Shown here one piece after another: positions 1-8,338 of a stretch of DNA of 21,104 bases. Positions within the stretch are counted from its first letter, which is position 1. Every line of letters begins with the position of its first letter. Source of the DNA: Epichloe hybrida (lineage: Eukaryota; Ascomycota; Sordariomycetes; Hypocreales; Clavicipitaceae). The stretch lies in the NCBI GenBank assembly GCA_019022495.1, contig JAFEKR010000142.1, positions 1-21,104 on the forward strand, read 5' to 3'. The notes beneath the pieces were generated by a model that saw only the letters and a list, made by a program, of their open reading frames with translations, made no database searches and was not told the DNA's origin. The translations under genes and the position numbers were made by a program.

Positions 1-374
1 CCCCCTTCTCAATCTATAGACGGATGTGTTCGGTCCCTGATGGAATCGCTAATCATCGTCGTCGTAGTCGGTTTCTACGCCGGCCTCAACCTCATCGCCT
101 GGGTCATGATCTTCTGCTTTGTCAGAGAGACGAAGCAGCTCACTCTGGAAGAGCTGGACCGTAAGCCGCTTGTCAGTCCTTTGTTCTGCAAAGCGCATTA
201 TTCCTAACGTGGCTCACAGAGGTGTTTTCGGTGCCGACGAAGACGTTTATACATTACGAATTGACCGTGTGGCTTCCGTGGTTCATCAAGCGACACGTCT
301 TTATGAGGAAGGTGCCTCGCCCTCCGCCACTCATTGAGAAGGCTGATCGCAGCGATGCGGTCAAGGTGGCGTAG
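1..374 (+). CDS. MFS sugar transporter, C-terminal end (partial)
   Basis: These are the last exons of a major facilitator superfamily sugar porter, a 12-helix plasma-membrane importer. The reading frame shows the end of a helix (YAGLNLIAWVMIFCF), then RETKQLTLEELD, the sugar-porter motif that follows the last helix (usually PETK), and a cytoplasmic tail VFSVPTKTFIHYELTVW ending at TAG 372-374. I place an intron at 161-219 (GTAAGC...CACAG); joining across it gives ...LEELDQVFSVPT.... Bases 1-67 are probably the tail of another intron, with branch site GCTAATC at about 48-54 and acceptor AG at 66-67. In that case the visible exons are 68-160 and 220-374. The substrate cannot be told from this fragment. 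Confidence is high for the family and moderate for the left exon edge. Confidence 0.85.
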
Positions 375-682
375 ACGGTGATTGTCTGGCATTGCGAGTT
401 TCAACTTGGCAATTAATTGTCTTGGGTCTATCAAGAATACTGGGTTGCGTATGCATGTTGCAATCTTGAGAACTTTTTTTTTTTCAATTCATCATGGCAC
501 GTGACGAAGTGGGTAGTTTTTTTTTTTTTTTTTCCCCGAGTTTAAAGATGAATTCGACACCTCGTAGCAAGGGTAGAGAAGATTTGATTGTTGTACCCAT
601 CCCCTGCCAGCTGGGAGACGAGATGGTATTTACGGATCCGTAGACGACGTGGCTCAAGACCCACCCACAAGTTATTAGTTGT
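375..682. other. Intergenic, T-rich
   Basis: No gene is visible between the transporter stop and the kinase leader. The stretch holds two T runs, T11 at 474-484 and T17 at 517-533. It presumably contains the transporter 3' UTR and the kinase promoter; neither can be delimited from sequence. An open frame in phase with the kinase runs back to about 588, but it has no ATG before 699. Confidence 0.5.
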
Positions 683-742
683 CTTGACAATAGTCGCCAT
701 GTCCAAAATGAACTTGACAATGGTCACCATGTCCAAAACGAA
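683..742 (+). repeat. 30-bp tandem duplication upstream of the kinase
   Basis: Two imperfect copies with a 30-base period start at 683 and 713. Each begins CTTGACAAT, followed by GTC and CCATGTCCAAAA. Each copy carries an ATGTCCAAAA, giving in-frame ATGs at 699 and 729, with two more at 708 and 720. Because the period is a multiple of three, the frame into the kinase stays open. Translated from any of these ATGs, the leader is arginine-rich and free of acidic residues up to the ATG at 840, which looks like a mitochondrial presequence, but its use is unproven. Confidence 0.7.
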
Positions 743-839
743 GCCGCGAGCTCTCTGGCAGCAAAGACGGCGAGGATTGTCTTCTCCGTGGCCTCGTCAA
801 TTGTCAGGCCCCCGCTCGAGACGGACAACTACAAGTCAC

Positions 840-2295
840 ATGATCAACGAACCCGTCGATGAGGAGCTGCTATTACCAGGCGATCGGCTGACACGCTTCC
901 ACCCCACGCGACCCGGTCAGGTACTGGATGGCAGATTCAAGACGATCGCGAAACTGGGCTATGGGGCCGGCTCTACCGTGTGGTTGGCAGAGAATATCGC
1001 ACACACGTCGGTGCCTCGATTCGTCGCCGTCAAGATCGCGGCTTTGGACACGAGTGCAGCTTGGGAGACCAGGATTTCGAGAATCATAGCCAACGCCGAC
1101 CCATCACACGAAGGGCGAGACTTTAACCGAACACACATCGACGAGTTCCGACTGACAGGCGAAAATGGATCGCATTCATGTCTCGTCTTCATTCCCATGA
1201 GAGAAACTCTGTTCCAGCTCCAGCATAGACTACGGGGGCAGAAGATTGCGCCGCCTCTCCTCAGGTTCTTCATCTTCTGTCTCCTCGAAGCCGTCGACTA
1301 TTTGCACACGAAATGTCGTCTCATCCACACAGGTAAGCCGACGCTCATCGCCCTCTGAATGGCCACGAAGCCAACTCACGGCCTGTTCCAGACATCAAGG
1401 ACGACAACATCATGGTGACGTTGGAAAACGACGCTGTTTTGAAAATTTTTGTCAAACGTCAGAAGAAGAGCGCCCAGCCCAGGCACATTCGAACCGAGGA
1501 CGGCCGTGAAACGTACCTTTCACAAGGCGACTTTGGACCCCTGCAGGGCTCCAGACTGCTGCCACAGCTCGCCGACTTCAACCTCGCTTTTCCTGGACTG
1601 GCCGACGGCTATTTCCACCTTGCTGCCATCCAATCTCATCGTTTTCGCGCCCCCGAGGTCATCCTAGGCTGCCCGTGGTCGTATAGTGTCGATATCTGGA
1701 ACCTTGGCCTTCTTGTGAGCCGAAATGCACCAACCAACCAACCCCTCATGGAGGTACTGACATGACATTTCGCAGCTGTGGAACCTCATGGAAAATGTCA
1801 GTCTGTTCGACCGGCCCGCCGGTGACGATGGCGAGTACGACGCACATGTCCACCTCGCCCAAATGGTGTCCCTCCTAGGAGAACCCGACGAGGAATTGAT
1901 CAAAAGGGAGCGCTTCTTTCGGAACTATCGTCTTGGGAAACCTGTCGTCAACCCGCGCGGCAAGGAATGCAACAGTATGAACGAGTTCTGGGGTGGTCCG
2001 TTCTGCAATGATGAGAGTAAGTTCGAGTCGGAGAAGATTTTTTGCACGAAAAAACCATGGGGTATAGGCACTCATTTTTTGTGGGCAGACAATATTCTCC
2101 GCGCAGACCTTGTGAGAAGGAGCAAGCTGGCAGATACGATAACTCAAGTGGCTGGCGATGAGAAGGATGTTGTTCCTTGACTTGGCGTCTGGGATGCTTC
2201 AATGGCTACCTGAGAAACGTAAGACGGCCGGGGAGCTGCTCCAACATCCAATCTTCAATTCTCTGAGAGAAAGGCGTGAGCGGTGGCGAGAGTGA
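840..2295 (+). CDS. SRPK-like Ser/Thr protein kinase, frameshifted near the 3' end
   Basis: This is a protein kinase of the SR-protein-kinase type found in filamentous fungi. Exons are 840-1332, 1392-1714, 1776-2016 and 2089 onward; introns are 59, 61 and 72 nt. Visible motifs are RFHPTRPGQVLDGRF before the domain, the glycine loop GYGAGSTVWLAEN, VAVKIAA with the ATP lysine, HTDIKDDNIM as catalytic loop (HTD, as in SRPKs), LADFNLAF in place of DFG, RAPEVILG as the APE motif, and YSVDIWNLG. As it reads, the frame stops at 2178-2180 after ...TQVAGDEKDVVP (382 aa from 840). The expected kinase end lies in the next frame, from about 2167 to a TGA at 2293-2295 (MLFLDLASGMLQWLPEK, then an ELLQHPIF motif). 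This indicates a 2-base loss or 1-base gain near 2163-2168, or a sequencing error. The start is uncertain: 840 is conservative, and in-frame ATGs at 699, 708, 720 and 729 would add a basic leader. Substrates are unknown. Confidence 0.82.
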
Positions 2296-2688
2296 TTTTT
2301 GAATTTTTTCCGCACCGCACGGGGCCGACTAGTCGGAAATTTCGTCAGGGAAAGATTCGTACACCGTTCATGCTTGAAGCAGTCTCGTTATATTACAAGA
2401 ACCGACACCGTGGTTACAAAATTGTAAGAGCATATAGCAAAAGATCTTTCATCTCCTACTTCTGCTCTGTCTTGTATATCAAATGAAATACAATTCCTTC
2501 TCCTGTTTTCGAACCCCGTTTCCACCTGAGCGATTCTCGAGCAACTTGCCGACATGCTCTCTTGGTGACCCCCCCGCACGCAAAGTTGTCAGCGACATGA
2601 CCATTCTCCAAATGCCATCGTGTCCGTCTCCGTGCCATCCATCCAACTTGACTGCCCTCGAAGCATCCAAAATGCCCCCCCTCCCCCC
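2296..2688. other. Intergenic between convergent genes
   Basis: This stretch lies between the 3' ends of the kinase (+) and the small hypothetical gene (-). It should hold both 3' UTRs. Short open frames here have no recognisable composition or motif, and I see no RNA gene or element. Confidence 0.5.
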
Positions 2689-2946
2689 TCACACCTTGGA
2701 CTTGCTCCCCTCGTTCGTTATCGAAACGCCCCCCTCCCCCGCGGTCCCCCTCTTGGGCTCATTCTCAACATCATGCTCGTACACGCCGCCCTCGGCCGAC
2801 AGCGGAACCTGACGCTTCCCGTCGTCCCGATAGACGCCCGGCTCTGCGGACAGCGGGGCGCGGCGGCCCCGGTCCGAGTCGCGCGCAACGCCGCCCTGGC
2901 CGCCCTGGCCGCGTGATGAAGTGGTGGTGTCGGTGTCGGACGGCAT
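2689..2946 (-). CDS. Small hydrophilic hypothetical protein with internal repeat
   Basis: This is an 85-aa open frame from ATG 2946-2944 to a TGA at 2691-2689. I do not recognise a named family. The protein is Gly-, Ser- and charge-rich with no membrane segment or signal peptide. Its middle contains two similar blocks, APLSAEPGVYRDDGKR and VPLSAEGGVYEHDVENE, which share the pattern PLSAExGVYxxD. That kind of internal repeat argues for selection on this frame rather than chance, although the opposite strand is also open (2620-2916). The purine- and A-rich leader before the ATG is typical of fungal 5' UTRs. It is likely cytosolic or nuclear and disordered. No function can be assigned, and chance coding in GC-rich DNA remains possible. 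Confidence 0.55.
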   Translation of the reverse strand: MPSDTDTTTSSRGQGGQGGVARDSDRGRRAPLSAEPGVYRDDGKRQVPLSAEGGVYEHDVENEPKRGTAGEGGVSITNEGSKSKV

Positions 2947-3648
2947 AATGGAGTTTTTTTTCTTTCTTGCTGCGGGAAAGCCAAGTATGAATGAAAGGAT
3001 AGGCTTAGATTGTGTTGAAATTGGGATTGTGAAAAAGGAAGGGTTTGAATTTGAATCTCCAGCTCGGCTCTCCCCCCCCCCTCCTCACCCCAACTCGTCT
3101 TTTTATTTATGAAAGTGCCCTCTTTCCCCGCAGATGTCGCGCTGGCGTCAGCGGTGCCGTCATGTCAATGGCCTCGAAGAGATATGAGATCATAGACGAC
3201 TTGGTGGGGGCCCGAACGCGAACGCTCGGCCGTCGTCGCATGCCTACATACGGGCCGCGCGGGGTTCGCCCCACTGCGTGCCGGGGGAGATGCTCCGACA
3301 TGGTACCATATGTAAGTCTATTCTTAGCGTTTTCCGATTCCATGGCTCGAGAATCATTTGGTCCTTGGGCGGGCGTACGACTCCTTTCTATTTGGGAATA
3401 CGAGATACTCGCTGCGGTCACTACATGGGCCTGTGTGCGTTCAACATCCGCTGATCAAAGGTACATTTATACAAGTGTGCCGTCTATGGAGCTGCAAGTA
3501 CCTACTACTCCGTCTCAAGTGAGTGACTTTGCGAGGCCTTGTCGTTTCCAAAGAGATGTGAGAGCATGTCGGCAGCTATAACTAGGGGGGGCGAGGGGAG
3601 GGGGATACTTCAACAGGTTCCAACATTGACGTCGTCTTACTTTTTCGT
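2947..3648. other. Intergenic, about 700 bases, nothing convincing
   Basis: This lies between the start of the small hypothetical gene (-) and the stop of the NatB subunit gene (-), so it should hold the promoter of the former and the 3' UTR of the latter. It contains a short C run near 3071-3080 and a small GGGG-TTCG-CCCC inverted repeat near 3264-3275. The long open frames (178 aa on +, 104 aa on -) lack motifs and look spurious. Confidence 0.5.
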
Positions 3649-6600
3649 CTATTCCCATTTTACCTGTCCCCATCCTCCTGCGTTGCACCTCCAGCTCTCG
3701 ACCAGCTCCTTGACCGTCCCGTCCTCGATCAAATCATTCAGCTCGTTGCCCCCGTCCTCGACCGCCCAACTCCTCAGGCTCCGACCTAGATCGACCCCGT
3801 TTCCAACCTCCTTCTTCAACCACGACATGACTGCCTTGCCCTCCTTGAGAGCTGATTCCGCGCAAGCCTGTAGACTCTTGGCCTGGACGACCACGTCTTT
3901 CGGCAAACTGCTACTTCCCGAACGATCGCGTTCCTTCTCGCGCTCGTTGAATGTCAGGATCCATGCCGTGGCGAGCTTCGTCGCCATGGCTGTGTCGCGG
4001 AGCATGGTGATTTGGTGCAGGGAGCGGAACGTGGAAACCATCTTCTCGGTGGACTCGGCTGGGCTGGGCAGCCCATCGAGTTGGCCGACCATGGAGGCTT
4101 TGATCGCATCGGCCATATGGCCAAAGGCGCTGGGAAGCGGCGCGGACCGGTCAATGCTGACGCACAGGGAGATGAAGGTCGCTAGCAGATGCACCGAGTC
4201 GTAGTAGAACATTTCGCTCGGCGTGCAGTGTTTCGAGGCGTCACCGAGAAACTTGGACATGGAGTTGCTGAGCCGGCTCATCGTCTCCATGACAAAGGTG
4301 CAGTCGATGCCCATGACCGCCGCCGTCGTCTTGTATACGCTCGGCGGCCTGTAGGCGAGAATGTTTTGGAAGGCCTCGCTGAGCAGTGACAGATGAACGC
4401 GTGTGCTCTGTCTCTCTCGCCGTCAGTCTCCCTGCGTCCCAGGCTTTTACGGGACGCATGACTTACAGAAAGCCCTGGTCCAAGACTCAGGCGCTCATGC
4501 AGCGCCATCGATGCACTCGACGCCCAGGACGGAAATGATCCGTAATCGACTGCGACTCTCAACTCGAGATCGTCGGGTACCTCGTCTGAGATAGTCGTCA
4601 GCGTTTGCCCGCGTATATCTATCTTCTCGGGAAGAACAACTTACAAAAGCGAGCATCATTCAGGAACTCGCCGCAAGGCTCGCCCAGCAACCTATCCGCC
4701 CTCACCTCTTCCACTAAACTCATGGCCCTGGTGCAGCCCGACCTCAGGTTGTCAGTGTATCTTGGCATGTCAATGATGCTGCCGTAGCTACCCGCCTCGA
4801 ATGCGTCGATCAGCTTCCTCGGCATTCTCAGTTTCAAGCAATTCGCAAAATGGCCGCGCAACGTCTCAACCAGATCCCAGCCCCAGTTATCGGAAGGGTC
4901 AAGAACAATCGGTGCAACGGTTGACAGCCTATCGTAAAAGATGGGCGCAAGCGAGTCAACAATGGTCCGCTTCACGCCCAGCCCTTGCCAGATCTCGCGA
5001 CATCGATGGGCTGATCCGAGGAGGACATGTAATTGTACGAGGAGCAGGCAGATCTGACTGTGTTTCGGGGTCATGAAGGCCTGATGTTCTAGCATGAGGA
5101 GAGCGCGGACGAGATACTCTGACTTGGCTTCAGCGGCAACGTATCCTGGTCGGCCACGGAAAGCCAGTTGAACGTGGCACAGCGCCACAACCAGGGCCAG
5201 CTCCGGCAGGATTTCATTTTCAACCTCTGCATGGCCCCTGAACTCTTTTGTTGCCGATTTGTACGTCTTCAAAGCAGCCGAAGATGTCTTTGAAAGGCAC
5301 GAGTCGCACGATTCCGACTCAAACTTGGAGTGGCAGACGACGCATTTGGACGCTGGGAGGTCGGCGGCGACTTGAGTTCGTGAAATAGGGCAGGTCGATA
5401 GAAGGTATTGTAGTTTAAGAGAAAGAAGATGGATCCTAGCAGAAGCCACCGGGTCTTTGGCAGCCCTTGCCAGTTCCGGCACGTAGGTGTAAGCAACGTG
5501 CTTCAGGCCACTGGCGTCCAACCTCTCCACCAACTCTTTGACGTCGTCGAAACACGCAATGCTTGTCTTTTGGCTGTCAATATAGAGGAGCAGCTCTTGC
5601 AAGCGCGAAGATGACGGCTTGTCGTTGACAACGTCCGCTTGGTCATTAGTCTCGAGTGTGAAGGCTGCCGAGACTTTGGCCAGGAGTATGTTCCTCTTGT
5701 AGATTGGTTTCAGACTTTTCGACTTGGCCATTCTCATCAGCAAATCTTGGAGTTTTGCAGCCATTCTAATTCTATCCACTTGTCAGCTCGCTGGTTCACA
5801 GTCATCCTAAAAAAAAAACTATAAAAAAAACACACACACATACCCTGCGTCGGTGCCCTTCAGATGGGCAGCAGCCTCAAGGAATTGTCTCCATGTCGAC
5901 CAGTCGCAAGCCAACAGCGTCAGTTCTCCATCCTCCCCCGTGTCAGAAAGACACTCGTGACACAGGTCGCACAGCGCTCCCCATTGTTGCGACTTCCTGT
6001 ACTTGGCCGCAGCCCGTCGGAACAGCTCTTTTCTCCCCATTCGGAACTGCGCCACTGGCGAGAACACGGGACTATCAACGAGCTTCCTGAAATCCTCGGG
6101 AGTCCCGTGAGTTTCTACAATGTCGTAAAGCAACAGCATTTCCTGCTCAGACTTGACGCCTCGCGCGGGCATCCCCTCTCCCGCTTGCGATGCGTGTGCC
6201 TGCTCGGTAAGTTGCGCTGCCCGCTCTATTTGCTTTTGTGCGAGCATTGCATACAGTTTCTTCTTGTCAGGCGGCGCCTGGCTGCTTTTCTTGGTTCAAC
6301 GTCAGTCCAAGGCCGCGACCGCCATTCAATTCGGGCGTGATGACATACCGCCAACATGTGAGTAATGACAATGTTCCAGAACATAAAGTCCCTATCCTGA
6401 GGGAAAGATCTATCGATGATCGCAGCAATCTATGCAGTCCTATCAGTATGAGAAAATGGGGACTTCTCTTCTCTTTTCCTTTCCTTTCCTTTTCTTCCCC
6501 CCCCCCCCCCTTTTTTTTTTCTTTCTTTTCTTTCCCCTTTTCCTAGAACTAGGGCCAGTATATACGCACTTGCTGAGCGGCATTCAAGTCCCAGTGCAAC

Positions 6601-7066
6601 AGACACGATTGCAAACACCTCGTATCAGCGATCTTGTCCTTTGGCGCAGCCTTGACGGCTCTCACCCTCAGCTGGCCTATCGTCTCTGAAAAGGATTCTT
6701 CGGGCATCAATTCGAAAGTGGACCACTCCAACAAGTCAATGGCATCGACGTCCTTGACCACGGTGCCATCCTTGACAAACTTGTCAATGGCAGCAACAGC
6801 GACGAACTTGGAGTGGGGGTCATCCAACTGGCTTTCAGCGCAGAGCTTGACAATCTGGAATCTCCTGTCAGCGGGCCATGTCAAGTATTTCAGACTGACC
6901 GAGTGCATCCATATCTCATGGACGTGCTCACCTCAAAGTACGGGTCGTTGAACGTCCGCGCCCGCTGCTGGGCAAGCCGCATCGCCGCAGCCCAGTTCCC
7001 ATCTTGAAAAGCAGACTGGAGCTGGAGATCGGTCCCGTTTCTGAGACGGGGGCGTTGGCGGCTCAT
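3649..7066 (-). CDS. MDM20: NatB N-terminal acetyltransferase auxiliary subunit (Mdm20/Naa25)
   Basis: This is the non-catalytic, ribosome-anchoring subunit of NatB, which with Naa20 acetylates nascent chains starting Met-Asp, Met-Glu, Met-Asn or Met-Gln in the cytosol. In yeast it affects actin cables and mitochondrial inheritance. Exons in gene order are 7066-6932, 6854-6570, 6429-6349, 6289-5844, 5771-4645, 4585-4467 and 4407-3649, giving 983 aa, the usual size. The start MSRQRPRLRN is followed by helical TPR-like segments. Continuity across junctions is strong: NDPYFE/IVKLCAESQLDD, NAAQQ/IAAIIDRSFP, THMLA/KSSQAPP, DARF/YEVPDDLEL and PGLS/STRVHLSLL. The acceptor of exon 5 could be 5766 instead of 5772, a two-residue difference. 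Three of the six introns are exactly 59 nt. A CxxC-x8-CxxC motif lies at about residues 459-474. The tail has NEREKERDRSG and ends WGQVKWE. There is no sign of damage. Confidence 0.92.
6463..6544 (-). repeat. 82-nt pure purine tract in MDM20 intron 2
   Basis: The plus strand is uninterrupted pyrimidine from 6463 to 6544, including C14 at 6497-6510 directly followed by T10 at 6511-6520 and flanking CTTT/CCTTT repeats. On the coding strand this is a purine run containing A10G14. It fills most of the 140-nt second intron of MDM20 (6569-6430), the longest intron in the gene. Confidence 0.9.
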
Positions 7067-7625
7067 GACATGTGAGAGGCGTTGGTTGCGGGATTCACGT
7101 TGAATTCTGCAGTTTGGCATCTGCACCTTTGGCGGGGCAGGCAGACAGACAGACATGGGTGCCATGGAGGGGCTGTCTGGGATGGAACCTTGGACAGTGT
7201 TTTGGACACTGTACGCAGAAACTCACAATCTGGCACAGGTCGGATTGGAACACTCTTCACTTGTTGGCTTCACCTTTTGGCTTCCCTTTTGGCCATGTCT
7301 GGATGCGAACCAGCACTACAAGTCGTTTGATATTTAATTAGGCAGTGACAGGGACAAATAGTACACTCCCCCAATTGAACCTAGATTCCGACCGCAACCT
7401 TTCAAGCTTCCATCGCCATGCCACATTCCTTGGCAATGGGCATCAATCACCATTATTATATGCCTCTTGTACATGGAAATCGTACACTACACCAGGGAAC
7501 GTCCCTCTACAAGAGCCGTGCGTCATAGTACATCACAACAGCTTCTCCCTCGACGTCACGGGGCTCCCGACCGCTCGGTCGTCCCCATTCCAACCCGAGT
7601 TCTTGTGTTCCGCGTCGCTCGTAGT
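7067..7625. other. Intergenic: MDM20 5' flank and COX23 3' flank
   Basis: This is about 560 bases between the ATG of MDM20 and the stop of COX23, both on the minus strand. It should contain the MDM20 promoter and the COX23 3' UTR. A short CAGA repeat sits near 7140-7154. Open frames here lack recognisable features. Confidence 0.5.
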
Positions 7626-8082
7626 TCATCCAAAGAAGCCGCCCTTTTCCTTCTTTCGTCGCTCCGTCTGCAGACTACGAGTCAGACAGGAATGCTTTTC
7701 CGTACCGTATGTGAGTCGTGGCAAACTCACCCAAGCAGCCTTGCAATCCCTGTACGCCCTGCGCCCCCATCCCATCAGATCAGCGTCCGTCCACCGTGCA
7801 TCACAAATGTTCCCGTCACGTCATGGCCGGAGCGGAGGGAGGGCTCACGTACTGGAAATACTCGCCGCACATGGCCTTATCCCCTCGGTTGCGATACAGA
7901 CATTTGTAGCTTCGCTGCGCTGCTTCCTGGCAAGGGTCGTAGAACTTGCTTTTGGATTTTCTGAACACAGTTAGCGGACGGTGCGGGCAAATGCGACCGA
8001 GGATGGCGCACGTTTCAAACTTTTCTTTGGCTTCGCTGTCCCACGGGTCTTTCCCGGGTTCTTGTTGCGACGAGGAGGACAT
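7626..8082 (-). CDS. COX23: Cytochrome c oxidase assembly protein Cox23 (twin CX9C)
   Basis: This is a small protein of the mitochondrial intermembrane space, imported through the Mia40 route and needed for cytochrome oxidase assembly, probably in copper handling with Cox17. Exons are 8082-8012, 7960-7853, 7758-7731 and 7667-7626, giving 82 aa. The CHCH fold is clear: C-x9-C in DPCQEAAQRSYKC and C-x9-C in MCGEYFQAYRDC, with linker LYRNRGDKA. The second CX9C appears only after splicing with donor GTACGT at 7852. The tail is basic (ERRKKEKGGFFG). The start MSSSSQQEP uses the ATG at 8082-8080; the longer frame to 8124 begins with TTG. There is no cleavable presequence, as usual for this class. 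Introns 1 (51 nt) and 3 (63 nt) are open multiples of three. Confidence 0.9.
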
Positions 8083-8338
8083 GGCTTGTGTTGTATGGTG
8101 TTGTATGTTGTTGTTGTTGAACAAGAGGCTTCATTGTCGTTCGTCGTTAAGTTGGCGGGAGAATCTCGGCAAATCAAGTCGAGGGTTTGGTTGGCATTGC
8201 CGAAAGGTGAACTTCAGTCAAACAGGTCACCCGAGCGCGTGACCAGGAACAAAAAAAAGCTTGCCGTCACTTGTTGCGTGCGTCCTTTGCTCTGTGAAGC
8301 AAGCTCGGCCACTATCAAAATTCTAGGATGCCATGGCC
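8083..8338. other. Spacer between COX23 and CDC43
   Basis: 256 bases separate the COX23 ATG from the CDC43 stop, both on the minus strand. The stretch holds the COX23 promoter and 5' leader, including a CAACAACAAC run just before the ATG on the coding strand, and the CDC43 3' end. No other feature is seen. Confidence 0.5.

Noticed and set aside
517..533. T17 run as a transcription terminator or tRNA gene end
   Set aside because: No tRNA or other Pol III gene structure (A and B box, cloverleaf) is visible nearby.
3264..3275. GGGG-TTCG-CCCC hairpin
   Set aside because: A 4-bp stem in GC-rich DNA is expected by chance, and the closing pair is not the one that stabilises UUCG loops.
3045..3581. 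178-aa open frame on the plus strand
   Set aside because: It has no recognisable motif and mixed, unpatterned composition, and its first codons run through a C-rich repeat. GC-rich DNA gives such frames by chance.
7345..7974. 209-aa plus-strand open frame
   Set aside because: It lies antisense to the COX23 exons, which show an exact twin CX9C motif on the other strand, so it is a shadow frame.
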